Of a stretch of DNA of 64,000 bases, positions 17,955 to 26,657 are shown in pieces. Below the pieces are notes generated by a model. That model was not told the DNA's origin and ran no database searches. It saw only the letters and a list, made by a program, of their open reading frames with translations. The position numbers and the translations under genes are program-made. Position 1 is the first letter of the stretch, and every line of letters begins with the position of its first letter. Source of the DNA: Shinella pollutisoli. GTDB lineage: Bacteria; Pseudomonadota; Alphaproteobacteria; Rhizobiales; Rhizobiaceae. The stretch covers positions 62,001 to 126,000 of the forward strand of contig NZ_JANFDG010000004.1 of NCBI RefSeq assembly GCF_024609765.1. The letters run 5' to 3'.

Positions 17955-18335
17955 TCAGGCGCCGATCGTGATCGTGCCGCCGACCGCCAGCGCGGCCTTC
18001 AGCGCGTCGATGTCGACGGCGCCGGCGCAGATCTCGCCCGGCCGCTCCGCCGTCGCGGCATCGTTGAAGTTGATGACGACGTGGCCGAGGTCGAGGACCT
18101 TCTTCCAGGCCGTGTCGCCGACCGCGGTGATCGTCGTGCCGACCGCGCCGATGGCGATGGCGGTGCCGACGGCGGGCGCCTCCTCGGCGGGGCCGGCGTC
18201 TGGCTTGTGGAGGACCGAGACCTCGGAAAGCTCCGGCGGCGCGCCGTCCGAGAACAGGATGAGGACGCCGCCCTCCGCCAGCTCGGCCACTTCCGGGCCG
18301 ACGGCCGTGATGCGGGTCTTCAGATGGACTGTCAT
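17955..18335 (-). CDS. srlB: PTS glucitol/sorbitol-type IIA protein
   Basis: Cytoplasmic IIA protein of the glucitol family, 126 residues, close to E. coli SrlB (about 123). The phosphorylated histidine is His43 in SVLHKP, the same position as in E. coli, and the C-terminal GHV(V/T)INF-like strand is conserved. The ATG at 18335 is preferred over 18347 because GGAGAAG lies before it. It accepts phosphate from the HPr-enzyme I fusion downstream and passes it to IIB. Third of the three sugar-specific genes in the order IIC, IIB, IIA. Confidence 0.93.
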   Translation of the reverse strand: MTVHLKTRITAVGPEVAELAEGGVLILFSDGAPPELSEVSVLHKPDAGPAEEAPAVGTAIAIGAVGTTITAVGDTAWKKVLDLGHVVINFNDAATAERPGEICAGAVDIDALKAALAVGGTITIGA

Positions 18336-18390
18336 GGGCTTCTCCATGCTGTGGGCTGCGGGCGGCCCTTCCCGGCCGCCCGCGCGTCTG

Positions 18391-19389
18391 TCAGAACACG
18401 ACCAGGCTCACCACCCAGGCGAACAGCACCGAGAACGGCCCCATGATCTGGCGGCTGATCAGCACCGCCGGGACGCCGATCTCGATGGTCTTGGGCTTGG
18501 CCTCGCCGAGCGCCAGGCCGACGGGGACGAAGTCGCAGCCGACCTGGGTATTGTAGGCGAAGAGCGCCGGCAGGGCCATCGCCGGCGCGATGGTGCCGTT
18601 GGCGATCTGCGGACCGATGATCGCCACGCCGATGACCTGGGCGATGACCGCGCCCGGCCCGAGGATGGGCGACAGGAACGGCAGGCCGCAGATCGCCGAG
18701 ATGATCAGCAGGCCGACGATGTTGTTGGCGAGCGGCCCCATCGGCTGGGCCAGCACGTCGCCGATGCCCGTGTAGAGGATGAGGCCGATCAGCATGGTCA
18801 CGAAGGCCATGAAGGGCAGCACGTTGCGCACCACCTGGTCGATCGTGCGGCGGCCGGCATTGAAGAAGATCCCGACGACCCGGCCCATGACGCGGCCGAT
18901 GCTGGCGATGAGGTTGATGAAGCCGCCGCCGGACGTATCGACCGGCCGGGTGCGCGTCGTCGTCTCGGCGGCCTTCGCCGGCGCGACGGCGGCGACCGTC
19001 ACCGGCTCGGAGCCGTCGGCCATGACAATGTCCTGCTCCTTCACGCCGGAGACATAGATGTCCTCGGTGATGAACTGGGCGAGCGGGCCGGCCTGGCCGA
19101 CCGGCGTCAGGTTGACCGTCGGGATGCGCTTGCGCGGATAGACGCCGCAGCGCGCCGTGCCGCCGCAGTCGACCACGACCACCGCCATCTCGCCCTCGAC
19201 CGGCGGGGAGCGGAAGCCGTCCACCGCCTCCGCGCCCGTCATGTCGGCGATGCGCTGGGCGATCGGATGGATGCCGCCGCCGGTGACGGAGACGACCTTG
19301 TTGCGCTCGGGCGTGGGCTGGATGACGAGCGGGCCGCCCCAGCCCGACTTGCCGTGCGAGATTTTGACCGCCTTGTATTCCTTGACCAT
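18391..19389 (-). CDS. srlE: PTS glucitol/sorbitol-type IIB(C2) protein
   Basis: Membrane-bound IIB component, 332 residues. The cytoplasmic IIB domain holds the phospho-cysteine motif VDCGGTARCGVYPRK (Cys75 and Cys81; the first matches the usual acceptor). After a Pro/Thr-rich linker come four or five membrane segments (about 180-330) that form half of the permease, as in E. coli SrlE. ATG at 19389 with a GGGGGGAT site. It lies between IIC and IIA in one operon and completes substrate phosphorylation during transport. Confidence 0.95.
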   Translation of the reverse strand: MVKEYKAVKISHGKSGWGGPLVIQPTPERNKVVSVTGGGIHPIAQRIADMTGAEAVDGFRSPPVEGEMAVVVVDCGGTARCGVYPRKRIPTVNLTPVGQAGPLAQFITEDIYVSGVKEQDIVMADGSEPVTVAAVAPAKAAETTTRTRPVDTSGGGFINLIASIGRVMGRVVGIFFNAGRRTIDQVVRNVLPFMAFVTMLIGLILYTGIGDVLAQPMGPLANNIVGLLIISAICGLPFLSPILGPGAVIAQVIGVAIIGPQIANGTIAPAMALPALFAYNTQVGCDFVPVGLALGEAKPKTIEIGVPAVLISRQIMGPFSVLFAWVVSLVVF

Positions 19390-19411
19390 GGTTGGATCCC
19401 CCCTGCCGGCC

Positions 19412-20161
19412 TTAGAGTTCGACGCCCTGGCGGCGCGCCATGATCATCGTGATGCGTTCGGTGAGGATACCCTTGAGCAGGATGACGACGAGGCCGACGA
19501 GCGCGTACCAGATCGCCATCTGGATGTGGTATCCGGCCGGCACCGTGCCGTTCTTCTCCAGCTCCAGCAGCGCCACCAGCACCCCGCCCCAGACGAAGTA
19601 TTCGCCCGGATTGATGTGCGGGAAGAGCCCGAGCGGCGGATGCACGTAGGAGACGGCCGCGTCGTAGAAGGCCGGCTTGTGCTTCTCCTCCAGGAAGGAG
19701 CCGAAGGTATAGGCCATCGGGTTGGTGAGGAAGAAGACCGAGAGCAGCGGCAGCACCGTGTAGCGCGTGAGCGCGATGCGGCCCGCCCCGCGCGCCACGC
19801 CGTGCACGCGCTCCTCGCCCACCAGCTCGGTGATGGCGTAGAAGGCGGTCATCAGCACGACGAGGGTCGGGATGATGCCGGTGACGAAGCCGGCGAAGAC
19901 CTCGCCGCCCTTCTGGAAGATGCCGATGAAATACTTGCCGATGCTGGCGAGCCAGCCGAGCTGCTCCTCCTGCGTGACGGTGTTCAGCTTCTCCTTGAAC
20001 TGCTCGACGGAGATGTCGCCGCCGGCCTGCGCCAGGATGACGAGCTTGTCGCTCGCGCCCTTGAGGGCGAGCTTGCCGTGGATCGCCGCGTCGCCGAGCA
20101 TCGCCCCGACGTCGTGCGGGTTCATTTGGCTGCCGTAGTCAGCCAGCATTGAAACTAACAT
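19412..20161 (-). CDS. srlA: PTS glucitol/sorbitol-type IIC protein with N-terminal extension
   Basis: Membrane permease subunit IIC, 249 residues. The core from about residue 74 (IGKYFIGIFQKGGEVF) aligns with the start of E. coli SrlA (about 187 residues), including FLTNPMAYTFG, KHKPAFYDAA and LFPHINPGEYFV. The first about 70 residues are extra: soluble, with Asp/Gly/Lys and a helical SVEQFKEKLN segment. The ATG at 20161 has AGGGAGGAC upstream, so the extension is probably translated; an internal start cannot be ruled out. The gene follows gutM after 196 nt holding repeat copy 2. Confidence 0.92.
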   Translation of the reverse strand: MLVSMLADYGSQMNPHDVGAMLGDAAIHGKLALKGASDKLVILAQAGGDISVEQFKEKLNTVTQEEQLGWLASIGKYFIGIFQKGGEVFAGFVTGIIPTLVVLMTAFYAITELVGEERVHGVARGAGRIALTRYTVLPLLSVFFLTNPMAYTFGSFLEEKHKPAFYDAAVSYVHPPLGLFPHINPGEYFVWGGVLVALLELEKNGTVPAGYHIQMAIWYALVGLVVILLKGILTERITMIMARRQGVEL

Positions 20162-20224
20162 GCATGTCCTCCCTGAAATGCCGTCCGCAAACGGACTCCT
20201 CTCCCCAAGAATGTGCCGGAGAAT

Positions 20225-20314
20225 CTCCGCTTTTCTCCGAAAAGCGAAAACGCTCCATCCCTTTGTTCCCACGCAACTCCGGACGCAAAACCGCGACGCG
20301 CTTTTGCCGGAATT
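20225..20314 (-). repeat. Dispersed rhizobial-type intergenic repeat, copy 2
   Basis: Inverted copy of the element at 8422-8517, about 90 bp with high identity. It lies between gutM and the IIC gene inside one operon and includes the palindrome AGCGTTTTCGCTTTTCGGAG-like end, which could fold in the transcript and lower or stabilise downstream PTS expression. Confidence 0.75.
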
Positions 20315-20357
20315 GCCCAGAGCGCCGCGCGTCCGGACGGACGTGCGGAGGATGGCT

Positions 20358-20780
20358 CTAGGCCGGCGCCCCGAGCGCGCTTTCCCGTTCGAGCCCGCGT
20401 GCCCGTGCCGCCTCCACCTGCTCGATCGCCTTGGCGATCGCGGTGTCGGTACAGTCCTTGCCCGTCGCAGCCCTCGCCTGCTTCAGGGCCTCCAGCGTCA
20501 TGCCCTCGAAATCCCGGTTGCGCCGGAACTTCGCGAACACCGAACGGCCGGTCATCGTCAGCACCCGCTCGACCGTGAGATCCGGCCCGACCACGACCAT
20601 GGCGATCGCGCCCTTGCGGAACCGGCCGCGGGCGTGGCCCGCCCCGACGAAGCCGTCGTTGAACTGGTTGGTGATGCCCTTGAAGACGTCCGAATAGTGC
20701 TGCATCTGCACCCAGACGCCGGCCGCCTGGATCGCCCAGACGATCCCAAGCCCCAGAAGGGCCCATTGCCATATCGCCAC
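20358..20780 (-). CDS. gutM: GutM-family glucitol-operon activator-like protein
   Basis: GutM family protein of 140 residues. The GTG at 20780 is preceded by GGGAGGAGG; the longer frame lies in the promoter. An N-terminal membrane helix (WALLGLGIVWAIQAAGVWVQ) is followed by the family's soluble part with GAGHARGRFRKGAIAMVVV and DLTVERV. In E. coli GutM activates the glucitol operon; how a membrane-anchored form works is not known to me. First gene of the PTS operon and divergent from the HAD phosphatase. Supports the glucitol-type identity of the PTS. Confidence 0.85.
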   Translation of the reverse strand: MAIWQWALLGLGIVWAIQAAGVWVQMQHYSDVFKGITNQFNDGFVGAGHARGRFRKGAIAMVVVGPDLTVERVLTMTGRSVFAKFRRNRDFEGMTLEALKQARAATGKDCTDTAIAKAIEQVEAARARGLERESALGAPA

Positions 20781-20819
20781 CGCTGCCTCCTCCCTGGAGC
20801 CGTGCCAACGCCTAACGAG

Positions 20820-20859
20820 AGATAAATGAACATTTGTTTCTTTGAATGTCAATGTGTAT
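20820..20859. promoter_or_regulatory. Putative SorC operator C / divergent gutM-HAD control region
   Basis: The arm GAACATTT is at 20828-20835, followed by GTTTCTTT; the second arm is degenerate (AATGTG around 20851-20856). Leftward the segment reads TTGACA, then AACAAATGTTC and TTATCT, closely like the oxidoreductase promoter, but TTGACA and TTATCT are 21 nt apart, so the exact promoter is unclear. The 127-nt region between the gutM start and the HAD start holds nothing else recognisable. Confidence 0.5.
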
Positions 20860-20907
20860 AACGTCGCCACGGCAATCGACGCGCCGGCACATCTCAAGCG
20901 AGGCACC

Positions 20908-21567
20908 TTGGGCAAGAAACTCTTCATCTTCGATTGCGACGGCGTTCTCGTCGACAGCGAGCCGCTGGCGGCCGAGGCCTATGTGCGGGTCTATGCCAGG
21001 CACGGGCTGGCGATCACCGCCGACGTCATCGCCCAGTGCGTGGGCATGAAGCAGGCCGACATCCTGCGCCGCATCGAGGCGCTGACGGGCCATGCCTATC
21101 CGCCCGGGCACGAGGCCGACATCTGGACGGAGACGCGCGCGGTCTTCGCCGAATCGCTGGCGCCGATGCCGGGCATCCGCGCCTTCCTCGAAAGGCTGGC
21201 CGCGCCCGCCTGCGTCGCCTCGTCCTCCTCGGTCGAGCGGATCGAGTTCAGCCTCGCGGCGACGGGCCTGCTGCCGTTCTTCGCCGGCAACGTCTTCTCC
21301 TCCTCGATGGTGCGCAACGGCAAGCCGGCGCCGGACCTCTTCCTCTTCGCGGCCGAGCGCATGGGCGTCGATCCGGCCGACTGCGTCGTCATCGAGGATT
21401 CGCCCTTCGGCGTTCAGGGCGCCGTCGCCGCCGGCATGGCGGTGATCGGCTTCACCGGCGGCGGACACACGACGCCGACCCACGCCGAGACGCTGCGCCG
21501 CGCCGGCGCCGGGCGGATCTTCTCGCACTGGGACGAGATCGCCGAAGACCTGATCCCGGCCGCCTGA
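20908..21567 (+). CDS. HAD-family sugar-phosphate phosphatase/phosphomutase
   Basis: Haloacid dehalogenase-like hydrolase of 219 residues, similar in type to beta-phosphoglucomutase and 2-deoxyglucose-6-phosphatase proteins. Motif I is FDCDGVLVDSE (nucleophile Asp9, Asp11), motif II is ASSSSVERI, motif III includes KPAPD and motif IV is IEDSPFG. The TTG at 20908 places the chain start right before the first strand (GKKLFIFDCDG) with GCGAGG upstream; an earlier start at 20842 would lie in the operator. It diverges from gutM across operator C, so it probably belongs to the same regulon and may dephosphorylate a dead-end polyol phosphate. Confidence 0.85.
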   Translation: MGKKLFIFDCDGVLVDSEPLAAEAYVRVYARHGLAITADVIAQCVGMKQADILRRIEALTGHAYPPGHEADIWTETRAVFAESLAPMPGIRAFLERLAAPACVASSSSVERIEFSLAATGLLPFFAGNVFSSSMVRNGKPAPDLFLFAAERMGVDPADCVVIEDSPFGVQGAVAAGMAVIGFTGGGHTTPTHAETLRRAGAGRIFSHWDEIAEDLIPAA

Positions 21568-21573
21568 CGCCGG

Positions 21574-22233
21574 TCACCCGGCCTCCTCCTCCGATCCCGG
21601 CCCGTCCGCGGCCTCCAGGTCGTGGCGGCTGATCAGGCCCGCGTCCTCCAGGGCCTCGATGTCCGGCAGGTCGCGCAGCGTCGCGAGGCCGAAGGCGGAG
21701 AGGAAGTGGCGCGTCGTCACGTAGGTATAGGGCGCGCCCGGCGTCGGGCTGCGCGGGCCCGAGCCGATGAAGCCCGCCCCGCGCAGGCTGCCGATCGTGT
21801 CGCGGCCGATCTCCCGGCCGAGGATCCGCGCCAGCTCGCCGCGCGTCACCGGCTGGAAATAGCCGATCGCCATCAGCACCGTCGCCTCCAGGTCGGAAAG
21901 GCCCGCGGCGGGCGAGCGGACCGGCGCGGCCGACGCGCGTACCGTCGCCGCATAGCGGGGGCGCGTGCGGTGCTGCCAGCCGCCGGCGACGGCGACGATC
22001 TCGTAGGGCCGGTCGCGCAGGTCCTCGTTGAGGTCGTCGATGAGGAGGTCGATGCTGCAGTCCGCGCCCACCACGCGGGCGATCATCTCGCGGGGAACGG
22101 GCTCGGCCGCGGCGAAGATCACCGCCTCGGCGCGCCGCATCCATTCCCGCCAGCGGGCGGGCGCCTGCAGGTCGGCCAGCTCGCGGTCGAGGGGGGCTTC
22201 GTCCCCCGCCTTCCTCCGGTTCGCCGCCGCCAT
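21574..22233 (-). CDS. scpB: ScpB-like segregation and condensation protein
   Basis: Winged-helix kleisin-associated protein of the SMC complex, 219 residues. Typical segments are EAVIFAAAEPVP, the YEIVAVAGGWQHRTR strand region and the second winged helix with LSDLEATVLMAIGYFQPVTR and TYVTTRHFLSAFGL. It starts 2 nt after the DUF1403 gene. The low similarity of its C-terminus and the DUF1403 partner suggest the accessory, replicon-associated ScpB paralogue found in rhizobia rather than the chromosomal scpAB gene. Confidence 0.9.
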   Translation of the reverse strand: MAAANRRKAGDEAPLDRELADLQAPARWREWMRRAEAVIFAAAEPVPREMIARVVGADCSIDLLIDDLNEDLRDRPYEIVAVAGGWQHRTRPRYAATVRASAAPVRSPAAGLSDLEATVLMAIGYFQPVTRGELARILGREIGRDTIGSLRGAGFIGSGPRSPTPGAPYTYVTTRHFLSAFGLATLRDLPDIEALEDAGLISRHDLEAADGPGSEEEAG

Positions 22234-22235
22234 GG

Positions 22236-23192
22236 TCACAGCCCGTAGATGCGGAAGCTCGCGCGGCCGGAAAGCTCGCGCACCGCGCCGAGCGTCTCCA
22301 GGCGCTCGAACAGCCGGCTGCTCGCCCAGCGCGACAGCCCGGCGCCGGGCGCGGAGGCGGAGACGGCGTCCCCGTCGAGCAGCCTGCGGATGACGGGTCC
22401 CGCGCCCTTGGTGCGGACCTTCGGCGCGACGGCGAGGAGCCGCTCGGCGCGCCGGGCGATCTCGGCCGCCAGCCGCAGCGCGTCGCCTGCCCCGTCCGCG
22501 ACCGCCAGGCAGACGGCGCGCGCAAAGGCCTCCTCGCCGGGCCGCACGCGCGCCCGGCCGCCGGGCAGCCGGTAGGCCGGCCCGTGGCGCCCGGCCATCA
22601 GGAGCGGCACCGTGTGCGGCCATTTCAGCTTGGCCGCGAGCAGGACGTCGGCGAGCGCCCAGGCGAGCGGCTCGGCGTCCGGCCGTGTGGCGTGGATGGC
22701 CGTCACCAGCTCCGCCGCGGCGAAGGGCGCAGGCCGGACGGACTGGAGCGCCGCCTCGGCGTGGTCGACGGCGGCGGCGGCGAACCGGTCGTCCCGGGCA
22801 AGGCCCAGCAGATCGGCGAGGTCCGCCACCGCCTTCGTGGAAAAGCCGGGCTTTCGCGCCGCAAGCCCCGCGAAGGCCGAAAACACCCGCCCGGCCGGGC
22901 CGGGATCGCCGTCCGCGGCGGTCAGCAGCACCGCATCGCGCAACGCCGCCGGGTCCTTGCTGCGGCCCGCCAGCCGGACGGCCGCCGTGGCGCAGAGGAG
23001 CGCCTGCCGCGCCCGCCAGCAGCCGGCCCAGCCGGCTTCGGCCTGGACGAGGTCGTCGAGCGACTTCAGCGCGACGCCGGCGGCGAACGCCGCGTCGGGA
23101 TCGCCGGGCTCCCGGCCGCGCGCCGCCGCCCAGCCGGGCAGGCGCAGGGACGGCAGGTCGGCCGGAGCGGGCATGGCGGCAAGCGAATCCAT
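22236..23192 (-). CDS. DUF1403 family protein
   Basis: Protein of 318 residues recognised as DUF1403 by the block around [20 protein letters not shown] and the following [20 protein letters not shown] region. Alpha-helical, Ala-rich, no signal peptide or catalytic motif. Function unknown. In rhizobia it is, as I recall, commonly paired with a ScpB gene, as here (2-nt gap), so a role in replicon segregation is a reasonable guess. The ATG at 23192 is used; a second ATG seven codons in is possible. Confidence 0.8.
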   Translation of the reverse strand: MDSLAAMPAPADLPSLRLPGWAAARGREPGDPDAAFAAGVALKSLDDLVQAEAGWAGCWRARQALLCATAAVRLAGRSKDPAALRDAVLLTAADGDPGPAGRVFSAFAGLAARKPGFSTKAVADLADLLGLARDDRFAAAAVDHAEAALQSVRPAPFAAAELVTAIHATRPDAEPLAWALADVLLAAKLKWPHTVPLLMAGRHGPAYRLPGGRARVRPGEEAFARAVCLAVADGAGDALRLAAEIARRAERLLAVAPKVRTKGAGPVIRRLLDGDAVSASAPGAGLSRWASSRLFERLETLGAVRELSGRASFRIYGL

Positions 23193-23283
23193 GCCGCGAG
23201 CCTACAAGGGCCGCGCGGTTTGCGCCATCGCTTTCGCATGAAACTGCACGTGCCCGCCAAGCTGCCGCCGCCGTTTTCCGGCG

Positions 23284-23556
23284 TCAGTGCAGCCTGAACT
23301 CGCCCTCGACGCGGCGCCACTCGTTCGGGCCGATCAGGCGCCGGTGGGTGTAGCGGACGGAGTGCAGGGGGCCGTCGAGGTTGCTCTGCCAGAAATCCAG
23401 GAACCGGTGCATCTCGGGGAAGTCGGGGGCGAGGTCGTAGTCCTGCCAGACATAGGTCTGCAGCACGGACTCGAAGTCGGGGATGCGATAGAGAATGTGG
23501 GCGGTGGTGAGGCCGTAGCCGTTGAGCTGACGTTCCAGATCCGAAGAAAATCGCAT
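23284..23556 (-). CDS. usg: Usg family protein
   Basis: Small protein of 90 residues of the Usg family (named for a gene upstream of tryptophan genes), found in alphaproteobacteria. Characteristic strings are LTTAHILYRIPD, LQTYVWQDYDLAPDFP and FLDFW. Function unknown. It stands alone, divergent from groESL, with GGAG before the ATG. Confidence 0.88.
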   Translation of the reverse strand: MRFSSDLERQLNGYGLTTAHILYRIPDFESVLQTYVWQDYDLAPDFPEMHRFLDFWQSNLDGPLHSVRYTHRRLIGPNEWRRVEGEFRLH

Positions 23557-23703
23557 GCTTGATCTCCGTTTCGTGACGGTTCCAGGATGGCCGCTTTTTT
23601 GGCTTCCATCAACGGGAAAACGAACGCGGATTTCGATATTCTTGTTCCATTACAGTCTGTTAGCAGCCGCGGCGGGCGAGTGCTGATTTTTCTTCGGCGA
23701 CCC

Positions 23704-23734
23704 CTTGAAATCGGGAAACCGCCAAACCAGATCA
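23704..23734 (+). promoter_or_regulatory. Heat-shock (RpoH) promoter of groESL
   Basis: CTTGAAA at 23704-23710, 16-nt spacer, CCAGATCA at 23727-23734, close to the alphaproteobacterial sigma-32 pattern (CTTGAAA, CCNNATNT). It leaves a leader of about 100 nt before groES. The rest of the 284-nt gap 23557-23840 shows no gene and no CIRCE inverted repeat that I could find. Confidence 0.6.
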
Positions 23735-23840
23735 TCGGCCGCCGGACGCTTCGAGGAAGGTCCGGCACCTCGTTCCGGGCCGGTCGCCCGGTCCGGGACG
23801 GAGGGGGTTCCAAACATCCTGTTTGTCCATGGAGGAAAAC

Positions 23841-24155
23841 ATGAAGTTCCGACCGCTGCATGATCGCATCGTCGTCCGCCGGCTCGAATCCGAGGAGAGG
23901 ACGAAGGGCGGCATCATCATCCCCGACACCGCCAAGGAGAAGCCGCAGGAGGGCGAGGTCGTCGCCGTCGGTCCCGGTGCGCGCAACGATGAGGGACAGA
24001 TCGTGGCGCTCGACGTCAAGGCCGGCGACCGCATCCTCTTCGGGAAATGGTCCGGCACGGAGATCAAGATCGACGGCGAGGATTTCCTGATCATGAAGGA
24101 AGCCGACGTCATGGGCGTGATCGAAGTCCAGGCCGAGCAGAGGAAGGCCGCCTGA
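23841..24155 (+). CDS. groES: Co-chaperonin GroES
   Basis: Cpn10 lid of the GroEL chaperonin, 104 residues. N-terminal [12 protein letters not shown] and the mobile-loop region [17 protein letters not shown] are standard. The ATG at 23841 follows GGAGGA; an earlier in-frame start at 23823 would include the ribosome site. 45 nt before groEL, as one heat-shock operon. Confidence 0.98.
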   Translation: MKFRPLHDRIVVRRLESEERTKGGIIIPDTAKEKPQEGEVVAVGPGARNDEGQIVALDVKAGDRILFGKWSGTEIKIDGEDFLIMKEADVMGVIEVQAEQRKAA

Positions 24156-24197
24156 GGCGCCCGTTTCAGTCATAACCAGCTGCCTATGAAGGAGTGA

Positions 24198-25829
<1,632 letters not shown>

Positions 25830-25853
25830 GCGATCCGGTCCCGGCGACTGCCC

Positions 25854-25884
25854 GGCCCGCCCTGTCTCTCGGGGCGGGCCTTTT
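25854..25884 (+). terminator. Rho-independent terminator of groESL
   Basis: Arms GGCCCGCCC and GGGCGGGCC around a short loop followed at once by TTTT, 25 nt after the groEL stop: a classic intrinsic terminator. Confidence 0.88.
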
Positions 25885-25979
25885 CATGCGCGGGCGGCGG
25901 GCGACCTGCCTCGGCGAGACCCGGCGGATTGCGGGCAGGCAGCGTGCGATATCAAGGAATTGCGGACGGCGCGGAGCCT

Positions 25980-26009
25980 CTTGAAACGCGAAGAGAAGGT
26001 TCCCAAATC
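25980..26009 (+). promoter_or_regulatory. Heat-shock (RpoH) promoter of hsp20
   Basis: CTTGAAA at 25980-25986, 15-nt spacer, CCCAAATC at 26002-26009: a good match to the alphaproteobacterial RpoH consensus. It would produce a leader of about 85 nt that contains the thermometer described next. Confidence 0.7.
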
Positions 26010-26102
26010 ATTGTCTGCCGGTTGCCGATAGCGGAGCCGGCGGTGCCGGGCGGACGCCCGGCGACAGTCTTGTACCCATATTGCTCAAAGGAGGATGTGG
26101 CT
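26010..26102 (+). promoter_or_regulatory. ROSE-type RNA thermometer in the hsp20 leader
   Basis: The leader holds a perfect hairpin GCCGGGCG/CGCCCGGC (26045-26062) and then TTGCT (26081-26085) just before AAAGGAGG (26088-26094). ROSE elements of rhizobial small heat-shock genes pair a conserved UYGCU with the AGGA ribosome site and open at high temperature; the arrangement here matches. Translation of the hsp20 gene is therefore expected to be heat-controlled as well as its transcription. Confidence 0.65.
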
Positions 26103-26567
26103 ATGAGAACCACTCTCGACTTCTCTCCCCTGTTCCGGTCGAGCATCGGCTTCGACCGGATGCTGGACGCGCTCGAGACCGCCAACCGCGTCGAGCCGTT
26201 CGACAACTGGCCTCCCTACGACATCGTCAAGACCGGCGAGGACGACTACCGCATCACCATGGCGGTGGCCGGTTTCGCCGAGGGCGATCTCACCATCGCG
26301 CAGGAGCAGAACATGCTCGCGGTCTCCGGCGAACGCGCCGGCGAGGAGGACGGCCAGTACCTGCATCGCGGCATCGCCGAGCGGGCCTTCCGCCGCCGCT
26401 TCGAACTGGCCGACCATGTGAAGGTGGTGGGCGCCAGCCTCGTCAACGGCCTGCTGACGATCGATCTCAAGCGCGAGATCCCCGAGGAAATGAAGCCGCG
26501 CCGGATCGAGATCGCCACCGACGGGGCGCAGATGAAGCGCGTCGAAGCCCCCCGGCAGGTCGCCTGA
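26103..26567 (+). CDS. Small heat-shock protein Hsp20, IbpA-like (class A)
   Basis: Small heat-shock protein, 154 residues. N-terminus LDFSPLFRSSIGFDRM is typical of the IbpA-like rhizobial class A. The alpha-crystallin domain spans about 35-130 with YDIVKTGEDDYRI and AFRRRFELADHV, and the conserved GLLTIDL near its end. It holds unfolding proteins for refolding. ATG at 26103 behind AAAGGAGG. Followed by a second, different Hsp20 gene. Confidence 0.96.
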   Translation: MRTTLDFSPLFRSSIGFDRMLDALETANRVEPFDNWPPYDIVKTGEDDYRITMAVAGFAEGDLTIAQEQNMLAVSGERAGEEDGQYLHRGIAERAFRRRFELADHVKVVGASLVNGLLTIDLKREIPEEMKPRRIEIATDGAQMKRVEAPRQVA

Positions 26568-26597
26568 GCCGAGGCCGCGGGTGCAGGCCGCGCATGC

Positions 26598-26620
26598 GGC
26601 GCCGGGCAGGCCCCGGCGCC
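26598..26620 (+). other. Stable hairpin between the two hsp20 genes
   Basis: Nine-bp arms GGCGCCGGG and CCCGGCGCC with a 5-nt loop, 30 nt after the first hsp20 stop. No T-tract, so it may partially terminate or stabilise the upstream message, giving unequal expression of the two genes. Confidence 0.5.
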
Positions 26621-26657
26621 GACAGGACGTATCCTCAAGGATTGAAAGGAGAAAACA

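Noticed and set aside
20820-20852. Sigma-70 promoter TTGACA/TTATCT before gutM
   Set aside because: The boxes are 21 nt apart, too far for a normal sigma-70 promoter, so only an operator region is reported.
23587-23844. An 85-codon open frame before groES
   Set aside because: It runs through the heat-shock promoter and into the groES ribosome site, with no own ribosome site or recognisable product.
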